Source: Microcoleus sp. AS-A8 (GTDB lineage Bacteria > Cyanobacteriota > Cyanobacteriia > Cyanobacteriales > Coleofasciculaceae). From it: a DNA stretch of 64,000 nucleotides. The stretch is taken from contig JAMPKV010000012.1 of NCBI GenBank assembly GCA_039962225.1, forward strand, positions 124,001 to 188,000, read 5' to 3'. Positions 55,565 through 64,000 of the stretch are shown piece by piece. The first letter of the stretch is position 1, and every line of letters starts with the position of its first letter. Below the pieces are notes generated by a model. That model did not search any database, was not told where the DNA came from, and was given only the letters and a program-made list of their open reading frames with translations. The position numbers were made by a program, and so were the translations under genes.

Positions 55565-56374
55565 CTACTGACTGGCGTCTGTCGGACTAACGTCGATTGA
55601 TGAGATTTCCAAGTTTTTTCCCACACTGAGAATACTACCGTGCGGACATTCATGCCAGTTGCCGACGAATATAGGTTCGGAGGCAATCATGACTGAATCG
55701 GGAAAAGTTGGGTCATCTCTGAGCCAGTACAGTGAGGGAGCCGTAGTACCGTAAGCATAGCGACTAGCAACGAGTTGATGCCCATCACTAATAATTAGGT
55801 TGGCAGAAAAGCTGACTTGATAGGCTTTTGCTAATTCGGTTAGGGTGATTAAGGTAGTGTGTAATGCCTCGGCAATTGTGCTATTTGGGGATACCTCCAG
55901 CTCATTGATTAAAAGAGCGAAGATGTGTTCGGAATCAGTGGTGCCATTAATCGACTGGTACATGCGATCGCCAAGTTTTTCACGTATCGGTCGATACAAA
56001 GATTCGCGGAAATTGCTGATCAATCCATTGTGGATTAATAACAGGCGACCGTCGCGAAACGGCTGACAGTTGCTCATATCCAGCGCTTGGCCGGCTGTCG
56101 CACTGCGGACATAGGCCAACACACACCCCGACTCAACATAGCGGCTCAATTCGGGTAGATTAGTCTCATTCCAAATCGGCAGGGTGTTTTTGTAAGTAAA
56201 GGGGTCAACATTCCGTTGCGGATGATACCAGCCGATTCCTAAGCCATCAGCATTGACTACGCCAGATGTCATCTCACGAGGCTGATAACTCTGGACAATT
56301 AACGAATGTTCGGGTTTATACAATAAGTGGTCAAGTTGGATGGCAGGGCCAAGGTAGCCAAGTAATCGGCACAT
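55565..56374 (-). CDS. egtC: Class II glutamine amidotransferase, likely EgtC
   Basis: 269 residues. The N-terminus MCRLLGYLG gives the nucleophile Cys2, and NADGLGIGWY, YVRSATAGQ and IHNGLISNF are Ntn-hydrolase glutaminase blocks. EgtC removes the gamma-glutamyl group from the hercynylcysteine sulfoxide intermediate in ergothioneine synthesis. Nearness to egtB on the same strand supports this over other class II amidotransferases. The product would imply a gamma-glutamylcysteine-dependent pathway, with an EgtA step elsewhere. Confidence 0.85.
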   Translation of the reverse strand: MCRLLGYLGPAIQLDHLLYKPEHSLIVQSYQPREMTSGVVNADGLGIGWYHPQRNVDPFTYKNTLPIWNETNLPELSRYVESGCVLAYVRSATAGQALDMSNCQPFRDGRLLLIHNGLISNFRESLYRPIREKLGDRMYQSINGTTDSEHIFALLINELEVSPNSTIAEALHTTLITLTELAKAYQVSFSANLIISDGHQLVASRYAYGTTAPSLYWLRDDPTFPDSVMIASEPIFVGNWHECPHGSILSVGKNLEISSIDVSPTDASQ

Positions 56375-56734
56375 TTTGAACTATTTCCTGTTACATGACT
56401 AGTTGTCTATATCCTGATTGTGACTGATTCAAGTTTTTAGGTGTTGCTCAGGGGTTCGGTTTTCACCATAGGCGTTGTGTGTATATCTAGTAGGACTTAC
56501 GCACAATAATGAAAAAACACTATTTCTCTTCTCTACGAAGATGTTGACTTTTCAAGAGAAACAAAAAGCGAACAATAAACAGTTGCATTATCCGCCTGGG
56601 GTTTAAACTCCAGTGTCATAGCTAAAGTCTTCTCGCAGAAGACTGAGTAAGAATTGCAGTCCATTGAAATGGACTTGGGCTATGAGCCTTGAACTTGAGT
56701 TCAAGGCGGACTTTCGGGCTTACTGAGAATAAAG
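56375..56734. other. Intergenic region between egtC and the alpha-2-macroglobulin gene
   Basis: 360 bp upstream of egtC and downstream of the large lipoprotein gene. Near 56492 it contains GTAGGACTTACGCAC, whose reverse counterpart (TGCGTAAGTCCT) is near 29411. Most of the rest (56591-56710) is the multi-hairpin element listed separately. Confidence 0.5.
56591..56710. repeat. Structured multi-hairpin element of about 120 nt
   Basis: All stems are read directly from the sequence. An outer pair TCCGCCT (56591-56597) / AGGCGGA (56704-56710) borders it. P0 is CTGGGG...CTCCAG (56596-56613). P1 is TCATAGC (56616-56622) / GCTATGA (56679-56685) and encloses P2, AGTCTTCT-CGC-AGAAGACT (56626-56644), and P3, AGTCCAT-TGAA-ATGGACT (56658-56675). 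P4 is GCCTTGAACT-TG-AGTTCAAGGC (56686-56707). P1 with P2 and P3 makes a three-way junction abutting P4. It could be a structured RNA or a mobile palindromic element. Confidence 0.7.
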
Positions 56735-59700
56735 CTACTGATTCACCACCATCAATTGAGAAGAAGCCGATCGCCCAAACTCTTCTGGGGCATATTGTAA
56801 CTGAACCTCCGCACCAGGCCAGAGGAATGTACCTGGAGTAACGGAACGCACGAGATAGTGAAACTTATACACTCCCGCTTCTAAATGATCGGCATAAGCC
56901 ACCACGCGATCGCGATAAATCGTCTGATAATTAATTTGCCAGCTATCTTGTTGTACCTGAAAGTAAGGCGTAGCGGTTTGGAAACTCGTATCGACTGCCT
57001 CAAACCCGGCGGGAAGTGGGTCTTTTATCACCACATGATCCACTGGGCGATCGCTAATAATTTCCAATGCAATATCAAACACCTGTCCAGCTTTGACAGC
57101 CAACGGCTCATCAGCCGCATAAAGTCCGATCTTTCGCAGTACTTTGTCCTGATTAGCCGCATGAACTTCTCGTGTCACCCGTAGTCCATTAAACCGTCCT
57201 GGTTGATTGCCCTTGAGGCGATAACGATAGGCAACTAAATAGTGCAGTGTACCTTGACCAGATTTCTTCAAATTTAAATCATGTCGTCCATGCGCTAACT
57301 GTGCCATTGGCACTTTGAGTTCAAGGCTAGGTTTCTGGTAACCCTCAAACTTGGCAGATTGCAAGTTCTTACCCGCAAGTTGAACGGTAGCGGCAAAGTT
57401 CGGCGGTGTGGGTTGAAGCTGGCTATACTCCACCAAAGCGGTAAGGGCTTCGGCATTATCATAACTAGTTTGCCAGGTTCCTTGTCGCCGTAGTGCCAAG
57501 AGTCCTTGCAATAAGCGGTCTAACACTTCCGGCTGAGCTTTTTGAGCCATAAACAAACGCAAAGCTTGTGCTTGAGCCGTCGTCGCTGAACTAATCCAAC
57601 TCCAACCTTTGGGTAAGTTGACTGTAGCCGTTCGTCCGGTTTCATAAACCGTTTTCTGCAACTGATTAAACAGAGTTTGTGACTCTTTTTGCCACTCTGG
57701 AAACTGGGAAAGATAACGAGCCAGTTTAATCTGAGCAACCTGATCTAATTGACTGTGCTGGGCATAGATATCTGCCAAAAATTCATTGCGTTTTTCTCCC
57801 AGTTCTGCTAGCGCAATTAAAGCTTCCAGTCGCACTTGATTTTTGCACAATTGTTCTCGGCAAAAATCGTATTGAGCAGGGTTGGCGAGGATTTTCTTCA
57901 AATAGGAACTCGCACGAGATATCATTTGGGAGCCTGCTTGTAAGGGCGCAAGGCCTTGCGCCCCTACAAAAGCCTTGGATGCCATCATGATGGAGCGAGC
58001 AGCATAAGGAGTCACAAAGGGGTCAGAGCTTTTTTGTCCGGGGAAAGCGGCAAATCCTCCATCGGGTTGTTGCAGTTTTTGCAACTGCTCAAGGGCTTGG
58101 GTAGCCTGTTGAGTCGGATTAAATTCGGTAAAGGTTTGAGTGTATTTTTGAGAGAGAGTTTGTAGAGAAGCTGCGATCGCTAATTGACTCGCTGCTGGTT
58201 CCAAGAAGGGTAACTGATTCTCTTGCAAAACTTGCCGCGCTGGGGCGGTAATTTCTGGAATCAACGTACTAGCAAGGGAGACTTCTAAACCCCCCGCATC
58301 CGGTACAACTTTTTTATCCACATTCACGGGAATCTTCACCTGTTCTCCCCCCCAGGTTAAGGGAGGTTTGGGGGGGATTGTTCCCGTTTCCACTACCTGT
58401 TCAGTAACCTCTAGTGGCTTCACTTCCACAGGAACTGCAAACGCATCCGATGTCCCATTCAATTGGCTGACAAACTGTACTTTCCCCTCACCCGTAGTAC
58501 TGGCTACGATGGGGAAACGGTAAGCTTGAGTCCCTGATTCTACCTGAGTTTGGAGCCTACCGGATTTATTGTCGGCAATCTGAAGTGCGCCACTGACAGC
58601 CCCATTAATGGCAAGATTGCCCTTTTGTCCGGTGTTGTTTGTGACGGATAAACCCGCTTCCATGCGATCGCCGGGACGGGCAAACTGCGGTAATACTGGA
58701 TTAGATACCAGGGGTTTCGTTGTCATAAATGTCGCCTCCCCATTCCCGAAGCGGAGATTCCCATCCGTTGCCACCGCCATCACCCGCCAAGTCGTCAAAT
58801 CATCGGGCAACTTAAAGGTAACTTGAGCTTTACCACTCGAATCGGTCAGAACCGAGCCATTATAGTAAGCTAAGGCTTTAAAATCGGTACGAACGCGAGT
58901 ACCCGCTGCCCCAGCGGATAGCCCTCCACCATATCCCCAGCCTTTTTCCTGCGCCGAACTTAGGGGTTGTACGACGACATCGGGACGGTTATCGGCAAAG
59001 CGAGTCGAGATGGGTTGTTCTGCATACACTGTTTTTACCAAATCCGGGGGACGGTAGCCTGTTAGTTGCAACACCGCCTCATTAACCGCCATGACGGTAA
59101 ACTGTCCTTGGACGGGTTGATTTTGAGTATCCTTAAGTTCGAGTTGAACGGTTTGTTCAGTACCAGGTTGCAGCGAACCTTGCATTGGAGTAATTTTGGC
59201 TTTTAAATACTTGCCTTCCAAGTTAGTTTTGAAAGGTGCAAAGCCAATTCCTACCAGATTATTCAAACTCCCCGGTTCAACTTGCTCCAAAGGCGCACCT
59301 TGGCGAACAAGAACCGCTTCCACGGCAGCATTAGGTAGCATTTCGGGAGTGACTTGGAACTGAATTTCCGGTGCGCCGCCCTTAACTTTCGTGATGGTTT
59401 GATAGATGGTATTGTGGCGAACGACGGCAAAGTATAACTCGCCTTCTGGATAGGGGGATTGGATTAAAGCTGTAGCCGTTTCGCCCGGTTGATAAGTTTC
59501 TTTATCGAGTTTGATTTCGATGCGATTATTGGTATAGCGATCGCCCCAGCTTACAGGATTAGCCCCCGTTGCCCAAATCTGCAAATCCGTTGCTGTAACG
59601 GCATCTTTAGTATTAGCCAAATTGGCGCGAATGCGATAGGAACCCGACTCACGAGGAGTGAGGGAAACCGATTGGGGACGATTACCAGAACGAATTTTCG

Positions 59701-62542
59701 CCTCTCCTACCGTCTTATATTCCACCTGATTTTGAGGCGTTTGACTCCCTTCAATTACCTGCGTCACACTGCTGTATTTGATTTGTTGCAGTTCAACGCG
59801 GACATCTTGCCCTTCCAGTATTTTACCTGTGGGGTCGGTGACAATGACTTGAATAGGAAAAGGTTTATCAGCTTCCGCTACAAAATTACTTTGTAAACCA
59901 ATTAATTTGTCACTCGGCAGGGCGGTAAACTCTTTGGAATCAGACACCGATAGATTCGAGACATCGCTCACTTGTACATCGATTCGGTAAGTCATCGGAT
60001 AGGGTAAATCCTTCGCTACCGTTACCGTTTGACCGCTTTGTCCTTGTTGATCGAGTTCTTGATTGGTTTGCAGCACATCAGTGGGTACCGCAGGACTTTC
60101 TTCAGGCCAAAACCACTGGCGACCAAAGGAAAAATTTTCCCAACCTTTGGGGATAAATGCGGTTTGCTTGCGCGTGATATAATACTTAGCTTTCCCACCT
60201 TCCACCGCCGAACCAAACAGGTAGTTACTTTGAGCTTTAGCTTCAACCTTTTGGTTAATTAGGGCAAATTCTTTATCAACATTGAGAGCAACTTTAAAAT
60301 TAGGGGGTTTGAATTCAGCTACGCGGAACTCTCCGGAAATTTCCGCACCACCGTCTCCTTTGGCACGAATTGAATAGTAACCTAAAGGTTGATTGGGCTT
60401 AATGGGCAATTCTAGGGAAAATGTACCAAATTCATTCGTTGTCTGGGTGCCCAAATCCGTCTTTTTCCCCTGTGGGCTAACCAGCGTTACTTTATAGTTA
60501 GCATTTTTATCCTGCTTGATGGCTCCATTTTGCAGGTAGTAGGCTGTTCCTGTTAACCAAGCCGTTTCTCCGGGTTGATAAAGTTGGCGATCGGAAAAAA
60601 ATGTTCCCCTTGATTCGGGTTTTCTACTCTGCCAACCGCCATTGATGTCGTAGTCGTAAACTCCGCTATATTCATTAGTCCGAGTAAATGCCCAATCCTT
60701 ACCTTCACGGGCAATGACTAACAATTTAGGCGCTTCTAAAAAGCTTTGACCGCCACCTTTGATACACTTCTGCAAATCCTTACTATTCAGCAGTAATGTT
60801 CCCGTTGGGTCAGTTTTACCGGTTGCACAAGGTACAGCTTGGGATGGAGATTTGGCCTCCAATTGGGATTCATAAACTTCAACCGTAGCTGCTGCTACAG
60901 CAGAGCCATTGGAAAGATGATTAACTCGAACCAATCCTGACTCTGGAAACCACTGGGCAAACACCCCTAAATTGGTTAACTCTACCAGTCCGTAATAGGT
61001 CGGTTCCCGCCACTTTTTTTGACCGTTTTCTTGATAAGAATTGGTTCGCGCCTGTATGCCATAGGCCAGCATTCCCGTATCACCACCTAGTTTTTCCCGT
61101 AAGGGAACGGTTACTTCAGTGGACTGATTTTTCTTTCCAGATACCTGAAAACTCGACCATTTATCAGGTGAGGGAAGTAAATCATTACTATTTCCTTTCG
61201 GATAAGCGGAATCGGTATAAATTAAATCGGTTGGTGTAAGGACACGATAAGCCGCTTTGTACTTTGATTCGGGCAGATTAACGGTAGAAAGATTTAACTG
61301 TAAGTTTTTGCCAGAAGGAAAAATATTGAGATTGGAAGGTGCCCAGATATCACCGAGCATATCTCCCGTTTCATACTTCACCGTCACGGGTTTTCCCAAG
61401 GTTTGCCCAAATTTATCCTTGATATTGGCACCGAGGGTAATGGTATAAGTGGTTGTGGGTTCTAGTACCCAAGGGTTGAGGCTAACAATATCCGCGTTAT
61501 CATAGGCTCTAACGAGGGGGAGCGTTTTTTTGGGAGTGGGTTTAACGGTAATGTTCTTAATGACTGAATCTGCAATCAAACCATTGTTAAATTTCAACTG
61601 AGCGCTGCCTTTAACAAAGCGTTCCTCGTTATTTAATTCGATTTTGTTAAAGGTGAGGGGGGCGTAGGTGGTAAGTTGGCTAACAAAAGGAGTTTCTGTC
61701 GGGAGATTGCCACGCGCAGGACGCAAACCAGGGGAAAATTCTAAGCGATAATTCGTTGCTTTTTCTAGCGATCGCCTCGGTGTTAAGGTATAAACCCAGT
61801 TACGCTGTGATGGGTCAAATTTCTCTTGTGGTTGGTTGGGGTTAGATTGTTCCCTCTGTTGGTCGGAGGTGGAGGGGGTTTTGTCTTCTTCTAGAGCAAC
61901 TTTAAGGGATAGATTCTCCTTCTTTTTCTGTCCTTGTGGGATGAGGGTTACATGCTCTTTGAGGGAATCTAAATCCAGTTCTGTATTCGAGGTAACTTTC
62001 AGGGTTGGCTTTACGTCGAAGGGTTCCGCTTGAGAGTCGGGAGTTGCCGTTTTTCCTGGCAAATTTGTGAGTTGAATCCCTTGAGTATTAAATGTCCAAG
62101 CTACATCTTTTTCTAAACGATGTTTGTTAAGGTCGGCTAATCCCGCCTTTAGGGTAACTTTTACACGAGTCGCTTTCGGCAACGCTTCGTCAGCTTGAAA
62201 TCCCACCATCCGGGGGGTTAAAAAGCGGAATTGTCCCTTCAGAGGCGGCAAAATCTCAAATTTATTCAGGAGATTCTGCTGTTGAGGACTGTCAAGGCTC
62301 TCAATGGGAATTAAGGGGTTTTTAAATCGAATGCGGATTTGAGCCAACGGCTCAGCCGCTCCGGTTGGACTAATCTGTTCAATCCAGTCCGGGAGTTGTG
62401 GGGTGGGGAGAGGGGTAACCGTGGGGAGGGGTTCGACTCTTGAGGTGATTTTAGCGATGTCACACCCGGCTATCCCCAGGATGAGGGTGAGGACGAGTAG
62501 GAACGGCATCCAAGTTCTAATAAATCTGCCGATGGTGTGCAT
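56735..62542 (-). CDS. Alpha-2-macroglobulin family lipoprotein lacking the thioester motif
   Basis: 1935 residues from ATG 62542, with AAGGA upstream; a TTG at 62572 is the alternative. The signal peptide ends in a lipobox (LILGIAGC). MG-type beta-domains follow, then an alpha-2-macroglobulin block (YYNGSVLTDSSGKAQVTFKL, PDDLTTWRVMAVATD, LPQFARPGDR) and an alpha-toroid terpenoid-like region. Where bacterial members carry a CxEQ thioester this one reads PFLEPAASQL, so covalent trapping of proteases should not occur. In other bacteria such proteins protect the periplasm from proteases. Two palindromic repeats lie inside the coding sequence. Confidence 0.9.
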   Translation of the reverse strand: MHTIGRFIRTWMPFLLVLTLILGIAGCDIAKITSRVEPLPTVTPLPTPQLPDWIEQISPTGAAEPLAQIRIRFKNPLIPIESLDSPQQQNLLNKFEILPPLKGQFRFLTPRMVGFQADEALPKATRVKVTLKAGLADLNKHRLEKDVAWTFNTQGIQLTNLPGKTATPDSQAEPFDVKPTLKVTSNTELDLDSLKEHVTLIPQGQKKKENLSLKVALEEDKTPSTSDQQREQSNPNQPQEKFDPSQRNWVYTLTPRRSLEKATNYRLEFSPGLRPARGNLPTETPFVSQLTTYAPLTFNKIELNNEERFVKGSAQLKFNNGLIADSVIKNITVKPTPKKTLPLVRAYDNADIVSLNPWVLEPTTTYTITLGANIKDKFGQTLGKPVTVKYETGDMLGDIWAPSNLNIFPSGKNLQLNLSTVNLPESKYKAAYRVLTPTDLIYTDSAYPKGNSNDLLPSPDKWSSFQVSGKKNQSTEVTVPLREKLGGDTGMLAYGIQARTNSYQENGQKKWREPTYYGLVELTNLGVFAQWFPESGLVRVNHLSNGSAVAAATVEVYESQLEAKSPSQAVPCATGKTDPTGTLLLNSKDLQKCIKGGGQSFLEAPKLLVIAREGKDWAFTRTNEYSGVYDYDINGGWQSRKPESRGTFFSDRQLYQPGETAWLTGTAYYLQNGAIKQDKNANYKVTLVSPQGKKTDLGTQTTNEFGTFSLELPIKPNQPLGYYSIRAKGDGGAEISGEFRVAEFKPPNFKVALNVDKEFALINQKVEAKAQSNYLFGSAVEGGKAKYYITRKQTAFIPKGWENFSFGRQWFWPEESPAVPTDVLQTNQELDQQGQSGQTVTVAKDLPYPMTYRIDVQVSDVSNLSVSDSKEFTALPSDKLIGLQSNFVAEADKPFPIQVIVTDPTGKILEGQDVRVELQQIKYSSVTQVIEGSQTPQNQVEYKTVGEAKIRSGNRPQSVSLTPRESGSYRIRANLANTKDAVTATDLQIWATGANPVSWGDRYTNNRIEIKLDKETYQPGETATALIQSPYPEGELYFAVVRHNTIYQTITKVKGGAPEIQFQVTPEMLPNAAVEAVLVRQGAPLEQVEPGSLNNLVGIGFAPFKTNLEGKYLKAKITPMQGSLQPGTEQTVQLELKDTQNQPVQGQFTVMAVNEAVLQLTGYRPPDLVKTVYAEQPISTRFADNRPDVVVQPLSSAQEKGWGYGGGLSAGAAGTRVRTDFKALAYYNGSVLTDSSGKAQVTFKLPDDLTTWRVMAVATDGNLRFGNGEATFMTTKPLVSNPVLPQFARPGDRMEAGLSVTNNTGQKGNLAINGAVSGALQIADNKSGRLQTQVESGTQAYRFPIVASTTGEGKVQFVSQLNGTSDAFAVPVEVKPLEVTEQVVETGTIPPKPPLTWGGEQVKIPVNVDKKVVPDAGGLEVSLASTLIPEITAPARQVLQENQLPFLEPAASQLAIAASLQTLSQKYTQTFTEFNPTQQATQALEQLQKLQQPDGGFAAFPGQKSSDPFVTPYAARSIMMASKAFVGAQGLAPLQAGSQMISRASSYLKKILANPAQYDFCREQLCKNQVRLEALIALAELGEKRNEFLADIYAQHSQLDQVAQIKLARYLSQFPEWQKESQTLFNQLQKTVYETGRTATVNLPKGWSWISSATTAQAQALRLFMAQKAQPEVLDRLLQGLLALRRQGTWQTSYDNAEALTALVEYSQLQPTPPNFAATVQLAGKNLQSAKFEGYQKPSLELKVPMAQLAHGRHDLNLKKSGQGTLHYLVAYRYRLKGNQPGRFNGLRVTREVHAANQDKVLRKIGLYAADEPLAVKAGQVFDIALEIISDRPVDHVVIKDPLPAGFEAVDTSFQTATPYFQVQQDSWQINYQTIYRDRVVAYADHLEAGVYKFHYLVRSVTPGTFLWPGAEVQLQYAPEEFGRSASSQLMVVNQ
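57940..57967. repeat. Palindromic repeat within the alpha-2-macroglobulin gene
   Basis: GTAAGGGCGCAAGG and CCTTGCGCCCCTAC are adjacent 14-bp arms with one mismatch. In the protein it adds part of FVGAQGLAPLQAGSQ. It keeps the frame. The repeat is of the type common between genes in cyanobacteria. Confidence 0.75.
58341..58377. repeat. GC-rich element in the alpha-2-macroglobulin gene, related to the one in ligA
   Basis: TGTTCTCCCCCC, then an AGGTTAAGGGAGG spacer, then TTTGGGGGGG. It shares the 5' word and the G-run with the ligA element at 33961-34001. The encoded residues are PPKPPLTWGGEQVK, against [14 protein letters not shown] in LigA. Frame and orientation relative to the gene are the same. 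Confidence 0.75.
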
Positions 62543-63070
62543 GGCTTCTTTCCTTACAGCTAATTCAGCCAATAGCTGACGCAGATGGATTCAATAAGAC
62601 CACTTCTACAGTTGCGATCGCGTCGATTTCCGAATAGCTCTATAAATTGTTACTGGGACGTTGACGCAGGAGGCGAGTCGCTTGGCTATGCAGTGAAGCG
62701 TCGCTAGCCGAAACGAGGAGGAGCGATCGCATGTGCTCTAAGTAGTCGCTCATAAACTGCGTACACCAGAACGCATGAAAATTTCTATTCCTTCTGCCTT
62801 CTGCCTTCTGCCTTCTGCCTTCTGCCTTCTGTCCTCACTAAAGCTCCGGTCTGCCTTGCTTCAACGACAAATATTAATGCCGACCTACTTATGGCACCGG
62901 ATGGATAAAACTTCGCCTTGTCAAGACTCGCTCTCAGATGAGTCGCTGTATGGCCGTTTCACCAGCAGAAAAATCGGAATTGCTGCAAGTTGGATAACGA
63001 TGATTAAATCTACTCCGTTGTTTATGCAAAGAGGTGTTAGATTTTGGCCTAACACCTAACACTTTTTGCC
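62543..63070. other. Intergenic region with repeats before the alpha-2-macroglobulin gene
   Basis: 530 bp. It holds a GCGTCGCTAGCC-type repeat near 62690, a six-copy CCTTCTG tract (62790-62831), a TCCTCACTAAAGCTCCGG copy (62832-62849) and a 39-nt repeat (62853-62891) also found at 21644-21682. The rest has no recognised gene. Three repeat types directly adjoining suggest a repeat insertion hotspot. Confidence 0.6.
62790..62831. repeat. Heptanucleotide tandem repeat (CCTTCTG), six copies
   Basis: Six exact copies of CCTTCTG. The reverse complement (CAGAAGG) is the unit of the tract at 32155-32235. It lies between the alpha-2-macroglobulin and msrB genes. Confidence 0.9.
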
Positions 63071-63469
63071 TCAGACCTCTTTAGCAAATTTAAGAGAAGC
63101 AGAATTCATGCAGTAACGCTGACCGGTTGGTTGCGGGCCATCATTAAATACATGACCGAGGTGGGCATCACAGGCAGCACAAAGTACTTCTGTTCTCCGC
63201 GAAAAGAAGCTGTTATCTTCCTCAAGCTTTATGTTCTCTTGATTGACTGGTGCCCAGAAACTTGGCCAACCGGTTTTAGAATCGTACTTGGTTTCAGAGG
63301 TAAACAAGTCGTTTCCACAGCAGATACATTTATATATTCCTTCCTCTTTGAGGTTGTAATATTCTCCGGTAAATGCTCGTTCTGTTCCCTTCTTTCGAGT
63401 AACTTTGAACTGCTCCGGCGTGAGCTGCTGTTTCCACTCTTCTTCAGATTTCTGTACTTTTTTAATCAT
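63071..63469 (-). CDS. msrB: Peptide-methionine (R)-S-oxide reductase MsrB
   Basis: 132 residues from ATG 63469, which has AAGGAT upstream; the longer frame from 63613 overlaps the next gene and looks non-coding. It repairs methionine-R-sulfoxide with thioredoxin. Zinc-binding pairs are CICCG and [18 protein letters not shown] is the substrate region, and the catalytic Cys is in RYCMNSASL. It is soluble and conserved. Nothing shows it is co-transcribed with the ATPase upstream. Confidence 0.95.
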   Translation of the reverse strand: MIKKVQKSEEEWKQQLTPEQFKVTRKKGTERAFTGEYYNLKEEGIYKCICCGNDLFTSETKYDSKTGWPSFWAPVNQENIKLEEDNSFFSRRTEVLCAACDAHLGHVFNDGPQPTGQRYCMNSASLKFAKEV

Positions 63470-63534
63470 GCCTGAATTATCCTTGTTGAGTCTTCCAAGA
63501 TTCCCTACCAGTCCGATCCTAACGGTAGTGGGGT

Positions 63535-64000
63535 CTACTCTTCCATCAAAATCAGCCGCAGTGGGTCTAAACGAATGTGCCACGGGTAGGGTTGGTCTTT
63601 GAAGGTTTCCCATTTTTCTTTAAAGACTTCCGCTTGCAGGTGGTAATCCTGGGGATGACTGGGGGAGGAATTCAGCTTGAGGTACAGCGTCATCCGGTGG
63701 GGCGTTTCGATCGCCTGAACCAGCCAGCAGGGGAAAGTATTCTCTTGGTTGGGTTGGTTGGTGAAGGCTATCTGATGAGCGCGAATTCCTACCGAAGAGA
63801 GTGGGTTTGGGATGGGTTCTATAACCTGTAGAGTGCAACCCCAATCAAGAGCTTCTACCTGTTGGGAGGCGATGACAACAGCACGAGAGAAGTTCTTGCA
63901 CCCGGTTAATTGAGCAACGCTGAATGTTCCAGGTCGCTCGAAAATGTCATATTTAGAGCCATAGGCGATCGCATGACCTCGTTCTAAGACCAACAAATCT
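63535..64000 (-). CDS. modC: C-terminal part of a molybdate-type ABC transporter ATPase (partial, runs off the window)
   Basis: About 155 residues are visible and the frame is open past the edge. The start [20 protein letters not shown] is the end of an ABC ATPase domain. [13 protein letters not shown] and a TOBE-like region ([20 protein letters not shown]) follow. The pattern fits ModC or a ModBC fusion, importing molybdate for nitrogen-metabolism enzymes. Other importer ATPases with TOBE domains cannot be excluded without the Walker motifs. Confidence 0.65.
   Translation of the reverse strand, partial: DLLVLERGHAIAYGSKYDIFERPGTFSVAQLTGCKNFSRAVVIASQQVEALDWGCTLQVIEPIPNPLSSVGIRAHQIAFTNQPNQENTFPCWLVQAIETPHRMTLYLKLNSSPSHPQDYHLQAEVFKEKWETFKDQPYPWHIRLDPLRLILMEE

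Overview
The window comes from a filamentous cyanobacterium. The HIP1 octamer GCGATCGC occurs throughout. Several gene families are typical of the phylum: a PATAN-domain response regulator, an aldo/keto reductase with a C-terminal ferredoxin part, proteins joining TIR or HEAT-like regions to WD40 repeats, and cyanobacterial Ser/Thr kinases. Heptanucleotide tandem repeats and palindromic dispersed repeats fill many gaps. I see no transposase, phage gene, CRISPR array, rRNA or recognisable tRNA. Gene density is ordinary for a chromosome, and the genus cannot be fixed from this sequence alone.

Layout. 1-4.9 kb: an M23 peptidase with a repetitive linker, riboflavin synthase, a DUF151 nuclease-family protein and an aldo/keto reductase. 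5.1-11.6 kb: five co-oriented genes, namely a coiled-coil protein, a membrane BON/OmpA protein with a longin/roadblock-like cytoplasmic part, two Ras-superfamily GTPases (one with degraded Mg2+-binding motifs) and a PAS histidine kinase overlapping the second GTPase by ATGA. This is the best candidate for an undescribed system. 12-21 kb: an NAD-dependent epimerase, mutL, a voltage-gated-type K+ channel, a Cys-rich protein, a WD40 protein, an Ig-like membrane protein and an AMIN-amidase_3 cell-wall amidase. 21.8-26.3 kb: a 1513-residue protein with three TIR domains, a membrane segment and about 17 WD40 blades. 26.5-34.9 kb: an EEP-family protein, a CDF transporter, a broken copy of the K+ channel tail, cobO, a macro-domain protein overlapping a Pit phosphate permease, ligA and small hypotheticals. 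35-40 kb: tandem Ser/Thr kinases, a fatty acid hydroxylase-family protein, a double rhodanese and a TerB-like protein.

41-56.4 kb: three ergothioneine genes on the minus strand (egtD, egtB, egtC) with a complete plus-strand type IV pilus chemotaxis operon between egtD and egtB. The operon encodes PatA-like PilG, PilH, PilI, PilJ, PilL and a second CheW. Its PilJ GAF domain lacks the bilin-binding Cys of PixJ-type photoreceptors, so it probably controls motility without being a photoreceptor.

56.5-64 kb: a 120-nt multi-hairpin element, a very large alpha-2-macroglobulin-like lipoprotein without the thioester motif, msrB, and the C-terminal end of a molybdate-type ABC ATPase that runs off the window.

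A theme across the window is that palindromic repeats lie inside reading frames without breaking them. One lies in the TIR-WD40 gene. Two elements sharing sequence and reading frame lie in ligA and the alpha-2-macroglobulin gene, and another palindrome lies in the latter. The stop codon of the first GTPase lies inside a further repeat.
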